Of a stretch of 64,000 nt of DNA, positions 1 through 11,408 are shown in pieces. How positions within the stretch are numbered: position 1 is the first letter of the stretch; every line of letters starts with the position of its first letter. A program made the translations under genes and the position numbers. This DNA comes from Hydractinia symbiolongicarpus (Eukaryota; Cnidaria; Hydrozoa; Anthoathecata; Hydractiniidae). Under the pieces are notes generated by a model. It had not been told where the DNA came from and searched no databases. It saw only the letters and a list, made by a program, of their open reading frames with translations. Location: NCBI RefSeq assembly GCF_029227915.1, contig NC_079878.1, forward strand, positions 15,808,001 through 15,872,000. The letters run 5' to 3'.

Positions 1-580
1 TTTTTGTCGTCATAATTCGCTAACCAGTAATTCATACAAAAAAATCCGGGAACCTTTTGTGCATAATTTATTCCGCTTTTCATTACCGAAAATTTCAATG
101 AGTCAATAGGAAGCTTTCGGAAAAAGAGACCACAAACGTAAAAGAAGGTGGCCGAGAACTGCCACACGAAAAAACTCTGTTTAATTACGTTTTTAATTCA
201 TTTATTTATTTATTTTTAAATTTATTTAATTTCTGCTTTTTGTTTTTTATTTCAATTCATTTTACTTTTAATTCATTTTTTCTTTGACTTTTTTAAATTT
301 AATTCATTTTACTTTCAATAATTTTTTTTGTTAATTTTTAATTCATTTTTAATTTTTTAATTTTTTTATTTCAATTTATTATACTTTTACTTTTACCTTT
401 TTTTCTGTTTTTAAAAACGTTTTTATTTTAAATTTTTAAAATCGATTTACCGCTTGGGCGAGACCTGCCATAGTATACCACAATGCATTTTGACGACATT
501 AACACGTCCGCAAGTAAAAACAAGGGGATAGAAACCAGCCCAGTAGTAAAGTTTACAACACGTGCGCACGGAGAAGCTAA

Positions 581-757
581 TCTCTATTATAATAGCCGTA
601 TTCCGTCTGTCTGTCTCTGCGCGGACCCCCCGCTGAGTTAGAAAATGATGTTACGGAAACACGAATATCAAATGCGATATACTTTTATCCACTTTGTTGC
701 GACGGGTAAATATAAAGGACGGGCGAACCCGTGGATTTTTCCACGGGCAACGACTAG
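581..757 (+). mobile_element. Helitron-like (HINE) element, unit a of five
   Basis: It starts TCTCTATTATAATAGCCG after an A. It has a GTCT microsatellite and a 3' hairpin CCCGTGG-ATTTTT-CCACGGG, and ends CTAG followed by T. These are the hallmarks of non-autonomous Helitrons: 5' TC, a subterminal hairpin, CTRR at the 3' end, and insertion between A and T. No coding capacity. Confidence 0.75.
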
Positions 758-915
758 TACTATATTATAATGCCCGTATACGTCTGTGTCCGTCCGTCCG
801 TCCGTCTGTCTGTCTGTCACGCAAAATGGTAGCTTAGCTGCGCAATACGAGAAGCACGCAATGCGGTATAAAAAGGACGGGCGAACCCGTGGATTTTCCA
901 CGGGCTAACGACTCG
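758..915 (+). mobile_element. Helitron-like (HINE) element, unit b
   Basis: It begins directly after the CTAG of unit a. It carries a long (GTCC/GTCT)n tract, the block CGCAAAATGGTAGCTTAGCT, the terminal hairpin, and ends CTCG (a variant of CTAG). About 158 bp. Confidence 0.7.
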
Positions 916-1039
916 TCTCTTTAATAATAGCCGTATTTTGTCTGTCTGTCTGCGAGAAAAACGTCGTATTACGGATACACGAAATGCATGATATAAAGGA
1001 CGGGCGACCCCGTGGATTTTTCCACGGGTAACCGGCTAG
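916..1039 (+). mobile_element. Helitron-like (HINE) element, unit c
   Basis: Starts TCTCTTTAATAATAGCCG, has (GTCT)n, then the hairpin CCGTGGATTTTTCCACGG, and ends GGCTAG. 124 bp, head to tail with its neighbours. Confidence 0.7.
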
Positions 1040-2749
1040 TCTCTATTATAATAGCCGTCGTCTGTCTGTCTCTGCGCAACATGGTGTCGTAAGTAGCGAG
1101 GCATACGAGAAATCCCCGCGGCCCTGCTGCTTTAATTTGGATCCCCGGCAGACCCCGTTTTTTACGGCTTGGTTTTTAACGTTCACGCGTTATTATCCAA
1201 TCACAAAGCGCGATTTTCAATAAGAACCAATGCAAGTTTTTCGCGGCCTGAACATGCCGACGGAGAACCCATGCTTAACTTAAGAAGGTCATTTTGGTTT
1301 GCAAGTGATGTTGTGAGGTTTGCATGTCTCCTTTCGATCCTTTTTTCTTCTGAGTACTTTGTATCCTATAGGATTATTTAGTTTCTGTGTGTTTTTACAG
1401 GTTAAGGTGAGTATAACATGACGTTTTCTCGCCATGTATAAATCTTAAACAAAACAGTTTTAAGTGTTTAGGTAGCTAAAACGTAGATTTTGAGGCAGCT
1501 AGCTATAGCTATCTTTATTTTTATTCCTATTCTTTTAATGCTTTTTTCAGTTTGGTATATTGTTATTTATTTTTATGTTGAAGTTGGGTCTAACTAGCTA
1601 GCTCATTTTAGCTACCTCTGGCTAAAAAGTGAAAGTGGCTAAATGCAGTTTGGCTGCAACACAATTCTTAATTCTTATGCTAAATGCAGTTTGGCTGCTA
1701 CCAATTTTATTACTACTAATGAAAGCTTATGCTGAAAAATAAAATTGCTGAGTATATATTTTTTGAACTGAACTTGATAACTTCAGGCGGTTTCCTGATT
1801 GTTTTTTAACTGAAGTCGCGATAAAGTTTTTTTAAAAATGGTGTTACGCATATACTCATGTGCGACACAGTCTACCTGTACTAAGCGCTTAGTCCGGTGT
1901 TAAAAACAGGCTGTTTTCTGTGTTTCTGTTTAACCGAAGTTGTGATAACGTTTTTTACAGAAAAAAGCACACATTGTTTACCTATACTAAGCGCTCAGCT
2001 TAACATTTTTGTGAACTTTTACTGGAAACATAAACTTGGAAAATAAAAAAAAGTTGGCCAGCTGCTTTATTATGACGGGGTAACAATGAATTGTAAATCT
2101 GTTTTCATTTTACCTAAGCTGTGGAAAGTTATTTTTAGAATAGTATATTGCACCGGAAACACTATAAAGTTGTATGCACTTCACATGATTTTCTACACAC
2201 TATATGGCTGTACTAAAGCGCTTTACCTGAATGTGTGGCACAGTTGACGGTTCTTATTAATCACTTATTCTGGTGACCAACGCCGGGTAATACAGTGTAT
2301 CCTGTGTTTTGTAAACCAAAGCTGCAATAGTTTTTTGAATAGGGTTTTAAGCCTAAACGCATGTGCCGCACGGTTTACCTGTTCTAAGCGCTCCGTCCAG
2401 TGTCACAATTAATTTGTTAACCTTTAGTGAAAATTATTTCCCAAAATAAAATAATATTGACCAATTATTTTTCCCATGATAGGGTAACAAAAGATTGTAG
2501 ATTGTGTTTTTATTTTGGCTAAAGCTGCAGTAGAGTTATATTTTCAAAATACACTACAGCTGAAACACTATAGTGTTGTGTGCGCTTTACTCGATTAACG
2601 ACATATTGCATACCTGTACTAAAGCGCTCCACCTGACCGTATGACACAGTTTACTACTCTTATTAAGCGCTCCACAGAGTGCTCAACGGTGTGTCACACC
2701 TTGATTTGTGGCTTACCCCGGCGTTTCGACGCCGGGTTTCCCCGGCTAG
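1040..2749 (+). mobile_element. Longer Helitron-like element (unit d) with internal repeats and a different 3' hairpin
   Basis: Starts TCTCTATTATAATAGCCG and ends with a different stem-loop, CCCGGCGT-TTCG-ACGCCGGG, followed by TTTCCCCGG and CTAG. The interior, about 1800-2700, holds two degenerate repeats about 400 bp apart; for example the block GGGTAACAA(T/A) recurs at about 2079 and 2480. The recurrent word TACTAAGCGCT marks sub-repeats. No open frame looks coding. It is either a filler-carrying non-autonomous element or the remains of a larger one. Confidence 0.6.
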
Positions 2750-2859
2750 TCTATATTATAATGCCCGTATACGTCTGTCTGTCTGTCTGTCTGTAACGCA
2801 AAATGGTAGCTTAGCTGCGACGGGCGAACCCGTGGATTTTTCCACAGGCTAACGACTAG
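2750..2859 (+). mobile_element. Minimal 110-bp Helitron-like element (unit e)
   Basis: It contains only the 5' block TCTATATTATAATGCCCG, (GTCT)5, the block CGCAAAATGGTAGCTTAGCT, the hairpin around CCCGTGGATTTTTCCACAGG, and CTAG before a T. This is nearly the smallest unit that keeps both termini. Confidence 0.75.
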
Positions 2860-3640
2860 TTTCTAAAAATGTATGCCATCCTGTTCTGTTTCTGCAAGTC
2901 ACAAAAAAATGTTAAACGACTTAGAAAGTTCTAATTATATGGCATTCTCAGTGACGTCTCTGTGAATAATAAAATTTAAAAGGACAACCTTCTGAATATT
3001 CAGCGCCTCGGGAAGTGTGAATGTATCACCATCATTACGAGTATGCTTAAAAGGTGTGACATTTTAAAAAATCTTTAAAAGACTTTTTACATTTCAAATC
3101 TCTTTCACAAAACTATAGAGGATCTACAAGGAGGAGTGCTACTGTGCTGTAGCCAACGTGTTTATCTAAAAGCGAATTTTTTTTATTTTCAAAAAATCAA
3201 CGATTCTGTAGATATTACATCTTAAAGACGAAAGTTTAAGTTATAAAATGGCTTTTTTAGAAAAAGTAAAATAAATCAAAAACGGGGACTTTGCGGAAAA
3301 TAATTAAAAAATAATTTTTACATACATCTATCACGATTCTATAGAACATCGAATGAGATTTGGAAACGAAGTAGTTTTGCAAATGAAGTCACTTTTTTGA
3401 AGGCAGGGTGTGTTTCAAAAATGTCTCTGTACTTTTCACGAGTTAAAAAATTTTAAATTATTTTTATACCATTTGATAGGTGGTTGAAAATGCTTTTTGG
3501 TGATGTACGAATGAATAAACTTTGATTAACTATCGCTAAAAAAATCGCGATTTTAAAAACCATGCTCAAAAGGCATACCGTCACCTTAATTTTTAAACTC
3601 AATTAATTTTTTTAAATTAAAAACTTAGGTAAATGCAAAA
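2860..3640. other. Non-coding interior of the TIR element
   Basis: No open frame with coding character on either strand, only A/T-rich DNA between the Helitron-like cluster and the right TIR. Confidence 0.5.
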
Positions 3641-3829
3641 CAAGTTTAAATTAAAAACAAAATAAAAAAAAGATAAAAGCTGCTGATTTTTTATGCAAAG
3701 TAAAATAAATTAAAATAAAAAAGCAAATTAAATTGAAAGTAGAAATAAAATATAAATTTATAAATAAATAAATCAATTAAAAACGCAATTAAACAGAGTT
3801 TTTTCGTGTGGCAGTTCTCGGCCACCATA

Positions 3830-6160
3830 GTAAAGGCATGTATGCGAAAATTTACTAACGAGATATTTGTTTTTTGTATGTGTTATGAAAACGTGTGAAC
3901 TGAGTATGCAGAAAGATGATGGAAGTGCACGTGTTCAGAATAATTATTAATAGACAGAAGTCAGGGTTACAAGGGTTATATATATATATTCGAAAGAGAA
4001 ATTTTTTTTCTATATATCATGAATTTTTTGGAAAGAACCTCAAAAAAATTTGTTTCCTCTACAGCAACCTTAAGATTCGAAAGTGGTTGCGCAATTTTTC
4101 CTTCTTTTTTTCTTCTTTTGGCTTACGAACAGTTTTTGCTCGTAAGAAAATCGCACGTAAGAGCTTACGCAGCACGTAAGACATTTGGTGTCACATGTTA
4201 CGTCAAATTTTTACGTAACGTAAGAGAATGAATGAACTTTTCCCCTTATGAAAGCTCTTTCGTCAAAAATTACGTGCATGTGAATGTAGCTTTAATACAG
4301 TTTAAGGTTTACGCTGGTGTGAATCACAAAATTCGAATTTTCTGTATTAAGCCTTAAAACAGTGCCTTAAGCGTTAAGATTGATAACAAATTTTAAGCTT
4401 ACGACAGGATTTTTTAACTTGTTTTTGTTTTTAACGGTTTTTAACGGTATTTTACAAGCCACTATCCCTTAATGAATATTCTCGCCTTATTCGACTTACT
4501 TGTGTTAAAATTACGGAGTTGGCTTATGCTTTTTACGGTCACATGTTACCATTATTTATATTTTCACCCCCTAATACAACAAGTAAGTCGAATTACAGCG
4601 AGGTTAAATTAGGGGGTATACGCTACAATTTTTACAGTGAATTAAAGCAAATAACTGAATTTTGTGCCCCCCTCCCCCCTTATAAAAAAACATTCGAATC
4701 TTATGTATTACGCCATATCATTGATGAATATGCGCTCAATTATATAATACGTGCATGTGTCTATTATGTGTAGAAATTCTATAGAAATTCAACCCAGAGC
4801 ATATACGAAATCCGCCCTGGAAGATTTTTGTGCTTAAGCGAAATACTTTTTTGAAATTGCAACAAGGCTTTGACGAAAATTAAGTACGTCCACCCGACTA
4901 GCTTGACATACCATAAATCCGCCACTGAACTCTTGTCTATTTGACAAGGCTATACCATCTTTTCACAATAAAAGTGAAAGGAACAACGCTTGGGAAGCTG
5001 TAGCTGCGGAACTTTAACTGGTCAATCAGTAAATGTTCTAAATGTTGTGGAGTCATTCGAATGAATCGAAAGAAATATTATGCATTAAATAAACGTAGTT
5101 CTTTTATCAAAACTTGAAAATCTCCATGGCTTTTACGTTCCTGCAAATGTTTCTTTACCCAAAATCTTCTTTTCTTGGGTATAACTCACACACGCTTTCA
5201 TAAAACGGTATTCTTATTCGGCTGGTCACCAAAAATCTATTGAAATATGCTCTCCAGCGTACAGTAAGTCATGCGGTATACAAAAATTTGTAGTTCTTAA
5301 AAAAATGCCTCTTGGATAGAGGGTTAAAATACTCAAGATTTTTTTCAAAGCGTGCAGAAATTTTGATCTCAACATGGTGTACAAACCGGTCACTTTATGA
5401 AACATGTCATTTTAAGTAAACCGGCTTAAATCTCAGTATAAAACTGGCTAATATATAGACCTGTCCATGCTTGGTTTTCCTCATATTGGCTTTAATGTAT
5501 TTTTAAAATGGGATTTTATGCGCTAAGTAAAAAACGTCCTTATACACCTTGCGTTCTTTTAACGCCCATTTCTTGTGACTTTGTAAAAAATGGACTAACT
5601 TGTTTAAATTCCTGTATCCGCCCCTGCAGTATTTTTAAAAAAGCAAGAGCCTTTTCCATTTCTTTTTTAGTGTTCAAATGGAATGTCTTGCAGAAAATTT
5701 CTAAATTCGAACGTTTTTCCCTAATTTGAACTTTTTTTTTTCTAACATTTCGTTTTACTTAAATTCTTAAGACGTCTTAAGACTTAAGATCGTCTTGACG
5801 TAAGTAAGCCCTAAGACGATAAGTGAGAACTAGGCTTTGGAGGCTGAATTTTTCGCAGAATCTTTGTTTTATAGCTTCAAACCTGTCATATTGTGCAGTT
5901 TTAGGTGATTTTTTGCTAGTTTAGCGTTACTTTAATTCAGATACTTGTAGTAATTATTTAATCAAAGCTTTTTCTGTGGGAGTTAACAGTAAAACGTCCG
6001 TGTTTTCCCTCAACCAAAAGTTGTACCACGTGACATTCTGACCGGGAGAATGCAAAACATTCACGTATCAACAGACAGTATCATGTCTTTGTTGATTTTA
6101 GTTTGTTCCTTTGGATTCAAAATTTACTCCCTCGTAATCTGCTTCTGATTTCAATTGGTA
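3830..6160. other. No gene seen
   Basis: AT-rich DNA. Short words such as ACGTAAG and CGTAAGA recur at about 4130-4240. A short palindromic stretch rich in AAGACGTCTTAAG lies at about 5765-5820, resembling the terminal repeat of the foldback element at 55-57 kb. Open frames up to 87 codons show no recognisable domain. Confidence 0.4.
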
Positions 6161-6170
6161 GCTAGCCAGG

Positions 6171-6241
6171 AGACCCGGCGTAATTTTTCTTACCACTGGG
6201 AAATCAGAGTAGTTAAGGTGGGAAAAATTACGCTGGGTCTC
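6171..6241. repeat. Perfect-type hairpin, 71 bp
   Basis: Arms begin GAGACCCGGCGTAATTTTTC and close GAAAAATTACGCTGGGTCTC, with about 26 bases of arm and one or two mismatches. This could be a small foldback MITE or a structured RNA. Nothing else supports an RNA gene. Confidence 0.5.
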
Positions 6242-6244
6242 AAA

Positions 6245-7400
6245 CGATTTTTCTGTGGCCAAAATCTGGCCGCACTTTTTTGATTGACTAATTCTATTGT
6301 TTCCTGCTCATGTGATTATTATCGGGGAAAGCCCTTCTTATCCCGAATATCACAGCAAGTGGTTTCACTCACCCTAACAAACATCAGTATTCTACAAAGT
6401 TTTTACTAGAGTCAGGTTTGGCCAACCTTGGTAAACAACTCACAGGTAAATTAAAATGGCCTCCGAAGCGATAAGTCACATTGTTCGATTTAAACTCGGG
6501 GTTTCCGCTGAGTCATTCGTTCGCGTCTAAGCTTTAGTTTAAGAGAAACTCATTTTATCAACTCGAAGAAGAAAGCTTAGTTAATTAGGCTAATTGGTAG
6601 CATATTTCGAGAAGTAATTGGACCTCGTCATCCGTTCAAATAAACTTGATCTTTTTGCCTGGATACTTTTTTAAGTTCGTTTTTGCGCTTTTATTTTGCA
6701 ACTGCAAATGACACAAAAAAACAAAAATTTCATCATAGTCATAAGAAAAAAAATCTGGTAAAGGCAGATTTCCATTTAGATTATTTCCATGCTCACGCGT
6801 ATTTTTAAGCTCAACATTCCGTCGTAAAAGTACCCTGGTTGATTTATTCCTCGTCTTTTTTTAACAAAAGGAAATCTTCGTGCTTTGCTTCAGAATTGAT
6901 GAAGTCTTTTTTACATTTTTAGGATTATGATTGGCTCATTTTTAACGAGAGCATTTTTGCGATCGCACAAGTAGGATCTGTTTCTACTTATTTTGCGACC
7001 GATCGCACGCTGTAGAATGATGCGATCATCGGTTTAAATAACAACTGCGCATGCGCACATCGATTTATTGTCTCAAAAATACGGCGGAGCGTGAAAATAG
7101 TTTGAATGGAAAGAAGAAAGAATGAATGAAGATAAATTAAGAAACAATGATCTATTGTTCTCATGTCTTTATGGGCGAGAGACACTGGCGCCCAAACGTC
7201 CGATCCTGAATAGAAGTTCAAATTTTGTAACAGAACTTATTGGTTATGAATTGTGTGTGTTGGTATTGCTGCACCAAATTGTGCTAACAGCAGGTAATTA
7301 TTTTTTCAAAAGCATGTTCTTTCGAAAAAGTTATATTTAAATCCTCTATGCCCAGAAAGAAACCAAGATGCTTGAACCAGCAAAGTTAAAAGCACCTGTC
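6245..7400. other. No gene seen
   Basis: Low-complexity AT-rich DNA. A short cluster of the word GCGATCGCAC lies near 6960-7005. Two overlapping frames of 72-77 codons on opposite strands (6988-7340) match nothing I recognise. Confidence 0.35.
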
Positions 7401-7439
7401 AAATTCACCTCTACTGAACGCATAAAATTAACCAAAGTC

Positions 7440-8130
7440 ATCGGTTAGAGTGAAAACAACTAATCTATCATGAAGATCTAGAAAGTGGTTTACAATCAGT
7501 TCACAAGTTGACAAATGATATGTCCAACTGACAATAAGGAATACTCGAAATGAGATGTAAAAGATATTGCCCATACGGAAATTGCAAGTCCTTTAGCCGT
7601 AGTTGTAACATCGCTAAAAACTAAAATAAATGGCCTGAGGACACAATTTTGAAGGGAATTGGCTAAAGTGGACAAGACAAAGAGTGGACAGAGCACTGAC
7701 GAACTTTATGTTCCCAGCTAGGTACATTATCAGCGCCTTTTGTTCTTAGTGCCTGTGGTTAAATCAGCTAAAAGTAGAGACACTCATAAACGTAAAATTG
7801 AGGTGGAAAATCTCGAAAATGACGAAGAAGCCGAGGTGCCAACCCACAACAAAAAAAGCATTGCTGAGCGGAAATTAGATTTACTATCTAAATGCACTGA
7901 AGCAATTACCAAACCAGCCAAGGCTACCGAAGCTACCTCTCCCATGGTTAACAAGAATTCGACCTCAAACTTTGACAGTTTTTCATCTACGTAGATGAAA
8001 GACTGTCTAAATTGGGAAACCGTGAACAAAGATACGCTGAAAAAAGAATAACGTGACGTGCTGTTCCATATTGAGATGCAATCCGACAAGGACGAGCATG
8101 TAAACTGGCCAATGATCTATGGGAATTATT
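7440..8130 (+). pseudogene. Broken MADF-domain gene, probably the DNA-binding partner of a PIF/Harbinger transposon
   Basis: MADF proteins are Myb/SANT-related DNA-binding factors, and PIF/Harbinger elements usually carry one beside the transposase. Reading across stops, about 7600-7760 gives the end of a MADF-like domain (a basic LRTQF-type segment, then SGQSTDELY and LVPVVKSAKSRDT). An acidic linker follows. A C-terminal segment then gives YVDERLSKLGNREQRYAEKR and RDVLFHIEMQSDKDEH in a shifted frame, resembling the C-terminal helix of MADF/Myb-SANT proteins. At least two stops and one frameshift break the reading frame, so this is a dead copy. It lies 1 kb from the Harbinger transposase on the opposite strand. 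Confidence 0.55.
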
Positions 8131-8298
8131 CCAATCAGACTTAATTTAATAGCACACCAGTGCAAGGGAACAGTGGGAGCAGTTCTTTTAGTAACGCCAA
8201 CACAACACCCCCAGTACAAGCACATAGCTACACCGATATGATAAACAGTCCTTTCTAGGAGTAGGAATATTTTTCATTAAAGAAACATTGTATTTGTG

Positions 8299-8957
8299 AC
8301 TTTATTCGGAGAAACTTTGTCTCGCGAAACTTTCAAAAATGGCCATTCGCGAAAGTTTATTCAGCACAAACTTTCTAAATTGTCGATTCGCGAAAGTTTA
8401 TCCACTAAAATTTAAAAGAAATTTGCTGGTTTTAAAAGTTATTTCTTGACTCGCCCTCACTTGGCTCGCCTCCGCGATAAAAAAAGAAGAGGCAACTGGC
8501 GCTGGGAACGAGATTGGAATAAATTTAGAAATAAACAAAAGCGATGATGTTTCAAATGTATATGTATGGCTTATAACCGAGTTACTGGCAAAAAGGCGAT
8601 GACGACGATGCATGGGAGCCGGAAGAAGACGAGCCTAGAAATGGGTTTGATCTGTTTTGTGATTTTGACGATAAAGCCAGTTTGTAAATAGAAGTTTTTA
8701 CATACCATTAGAAAGAAAATTACATCGTTAAAAAACACTTTTCTATCATAAGAAATATAGGCCACTTTTTTTATAAGAACATAAAAAATCACGAATCGCG
8801 AAAGTTTATCTCGCCAAAACTTTCCAATTTCAGATTTCGCGAAAGTTTATCTCGCGGAAATTTTTAAATTTGTAGATTCGCGAAAATTTATCCAAAAAAT
8901 TTCGCGAGTTTTTGGTCTCGCGAAAGTTTCTCTCGCGAAAGTTTCTCCGAATAAAGT
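8299..8957. mobile_element. MITE with TIR ACTTTATTCGGAGAAACTTT
   Basis: The left end ACTTTATTCGGAGAAACTTT is matched in reverse complement at 8938-8957. Subterminal repeats of TCGCGAAAGTTTATC and its variants occur at least six times, which is typical of transposase-binding sites in MITEs. No coding sequence. It lies between the two Harbinger genes. Confidence 0.7.
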
Positions 8958-9129
8958 ACTATATTACTAGGAAATTGAAGTATGTGATATGATATAACAA
9001 GCAAACCTTTCTAGGAATATGAATATTTTTTATAGATCACAAACGTATTTTATTAAATTTTATATCTCTAGGAAACACACGTTTACAGGACATCTACAGA
9101 TGTATAGTTCTGTTCCTAATCAATAAATT

Positions 9130-10698
9130 GTTCTTTAGCAATATTTCCACTACCAGTCTACAGCTCCTTCGTTCATGAAAAAATCTTTAAAATCGTCCCT
9201 GATTGCTTAAGCTGCAACAGATGCACTGTGACCACTTTTAGGTATTTGAAGGAAATGAAATGTCTCCATGGCAACATTATCACGCCTTCTCGAATATCAC
9301 CATTGTCAAGGATAGAATCTCCTAAATTTACCGTACGATAAGTTAATTTTTGAAAAGCATGTTGTGCAATGCCAAAGCTGAGAGGACTACGTTTTCAACA
9401 TGTTTTGGCTACAAATTTATGTAGTAAAAAAGACTCTCCATCTGTTGGCAAGATTACCAAACAGATTTTCGGAAATTCTTCTACTCTACTGAAAAAAACA
9501 TAGGGCAAAGAAACACCACTAAACAAATTATCATCCTTTGGAAGCTTCACCGACCCATCTTGAATAGATTATAGCAAGGAACTGTTGTTCCACACACCTA
9601 TTTTTGATAAAATCAGCTGTCAGACGTTTAACCACAGCTTTACTGCAACTTTTCACGATGTAAGACACTCCATTCATTGAAATGCGGTACTGGAAGCTTA
9701 ATGATTTGAATGACTCGCCAGGCCAGTCGTTCATCTGCTTCAATCGGTCTACTTTAATGGGATAAATTTTCGCGGGGATTAAATTTCGCGGTTGTTCTCT
9801 TTCGCGAAATTTTAGCATTTCGCGGGGACTTATTTTCGCGGATGAGGGATGTTTTAATTTTTGGCGGGAACTTAATTTCGCGGATGAGGTCATAATAGCA
9901 ATTTTTGAAAAAATAAGTTGTCTAAAGGATTCGGGGCCGAATTGCACTGTCTCATCGACCCTCGTTACACCTGTCATTTCTAAACCGACCGAGATAAATG
10001 TAGTTTTGCATTTTAGCTCAAAGTTCTTTCAACATAACTGTAACGTCAGGTAGAACATATCACCTATGGGTAGAATAAACACAACTAGATAAAAAACGAA
10101 GCGATTGAATTCAAAAAAGCTGATTCTTTATCCGTTACATCCACTACTACTATTTCACTTCGTGAGGGATGTAAGGAACTTTCAATTCAACCGTGAGGCT
10201 GGAAAGAGGACTCAAATTCGGTTGATCATCTGCATTAGAAGCTGGGAGCAAAGGATCGTATCCTTGAAAGGGTCAACCGAAACGAAACCTGTTTTTCTCT
10301 TATCATCTTCAGTACTCGATTGAAAAATTAGGCCTACAAAAAAGAAAGCCTCAGGGACTTTGAAAACAAAGAAAAACTAAAATATATAATTTTCGCGGAT
10401 GGCCTGATTCAAAAATTTTCGAAGGGACATATTTTCGCGGATAGTACCCAAATCCGCGAAATGCGCAAAATTTAATCTCCGCGAAAATTTATCCCATTAA
10501 AGTAGTCCCACCAACTCTTTCCTTTGGTGAGATAAGGTCAAAAGTTTTGCTCAGTACAAATTCGAAATCACCCACATCCATCCGGAACATTTCCCGAAAT
10601 CCTTGTCTGTGTTCTATTCTCAGTTCTTGGATAATATTTGTAAAACATGCTCTTTCTGTTTTTTTTCTTTTCAGCCAGTTTCGTGTTTTTCCCCTGGT
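9130..10698 (-). pseudogene. HARBI1-like PIF/Harbinger transposase, split by a MITE
   Basis: The gene reads from about 10,698 down to 9130. N-terminal part: NWLKRKK, IIQELRIEH, FREMFRMDV, then FEFVLSKTFDLISPKERVGG. After the MITE: FKSLSFQYRISMNGVSYIV (the sL...frIs..tis segment of this family). Further on: SVKLPKDDNLFSGVSLPYV and FGNLANRWRVF, then KHVENVVLSALALHNML, the typical C-terminal end of DDE_Tnp_4 transposases. Several frameshifts and stops are present, and the catalytic acidic residues cannot be placed reliably. With the MADF gene at 7.4-8.1 kb it forms the two-gene set of an autonomous Harbinger element, now dead. Confidence 0.7.
9752..10502. mobile_element. MITE inserted in the Harbinger transposase, TA target duplication
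   Basis: TIR CTTTAATGGGATAAATTTTC is followed by GCGG and closes in reverse complement at 10,502. TA dinucleotides flank both ends (9750-9751 and 10503-10504), as in Tc1/mariner-type insertions. The inner flanks are rich in TTTCGCGG. Transposase coding sequence resumes on both sides, so this MITE is younger than the Harbinger element. About 751 bp, non-coding. Confidence 0.7.
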
Positions 10699-10701
10699 CG
10701 G

Positions 10702-10820
10702 TTTTCATCCAACATAACATGTTGGATGAAACGTGTTGGATGAAGCAACTTAACTTTTGAAATTCGACCAAATTTTCATCCAACATTATCCAACATTCGA
10801 ACAAAAATGTTGGATGAAAT
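10702..10820. repeat. Cluster of TTCATCCAACAT palindromic motifs
   Basis: TTTTCATCCAACAT at the left and ATGTTGGATGAAAT at the right, with further inverted and direct copies of TTGGATGAA between them. It may be a 119-bp foldback MITE or the end region of the Harbinger element, whose first coding bases lie just to its left. Confidence 0.5.
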
Positions 10821-11149
10821 GTTGAAAGCATTTAAGCTGGCCTTTACTGGAAGAAATTTTAGCAGGAAGAAAATTTGGTGAGAATTACATTTTACGGATT
10901 GACACAAATCCTTAAAGAAAAGTGTCCCAAAATTTCTTCCACAAAATAACATGAGTACCCAATTTGTTATTTCACATAATAATATCATTTACTATTTGAA
11001 GCTGCAAAAACTTGCTATATAGCAGCAGTTTTTTGTTGGTTAGCTAAGTCGAATAACCTTTTGTTATTAAATGTGTGGGTATAAAAATAGCCATTGTGGC
11101 AGTTTTTAAAGTTTATGCCCGGAACTTACTCAATCAGTGTCCCAAGTCT

Positions 11150-11408
11150 GTTCTCGAAAAACATCTTGAATTTGTTTATTTACTCTTCACAAGCCACTTA
11201 TGTCCCGTATATTGATCAGTGTCTGCGAATTGTCACAGTCAAATTTGCACGCCTGTAATATTAAAATAGCCTGCTTGTTGTAATCAGTGAACTTCTTTGA
11301 GAAACGGAGTTTTGTGTTAAGCTTATGTACAGTAAATCCAGCTATATATTGCAAACTCTTCAGCTCATTTTCAGAAATCGGCAAAACAGTATTAGGATGA
11401 GATACCAC
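11150..11408 (-). pseudogene. C-terminal fragment of a decayed DNA-transposon protein, family not settled
   Basis: The frame from 11,408 contains LSENELKS-like and LQYIAGFTVHKL segments, then ILQACKFDCDNSQTLIN and IRDISGL. A TGA then stands where a tryptophan would fit, and the frame continues RVNKQIQDVFRE before more stops. The pattern resembles C-terminal parts of several cut-and-paste transposase-derived proteins, but I cannot name the superfamily. The piece at 12,225-12,398 on the same strand may be its N terminus. Confidence 0.35.

Larger units (their letters stand above)
147..3826. mobile_element. TIR element with AT-rich long terminal inverted repeats
   Basis: The left end at 147 starts GGTGGCCGAGAACTGCCACA. 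The same bases return in reverse complement at the right end, closing at 3826. The match continues inward through CGAAAAAACTCTGTTTAATT and then becomes an AT-rich tract rich in ATTTATTTATTT on both sides, so the TIR may be 60 bp strongly and about 200-300 bp loosely. No clear target-site duplication is visible and no transposase is seen inside. The interior carries a Helitron-like cluster at 581-2859. The superfamily is unknown. Confidence 0.65.

Noticed and set aside
668-901. A 77-codon minus-strand gene
   Set aside because: Lies over two Helitron-like termini and a GTCT microsatellite; the translated QTDRQTDGRTD run is the microsatellite.
147-3826. Polinton/Maverick identity for the long-TIR element
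   Set aside because: The element has long AT-rich TIRs but contains no polymerase, integrase or capsid-type coding sequence.
9531-9977. A 148-codon minus-strand gene
   Set aside because: Its first half is the terminal inverted repeat of a MITE. Only the second half is real Harbinger transposase sequence.
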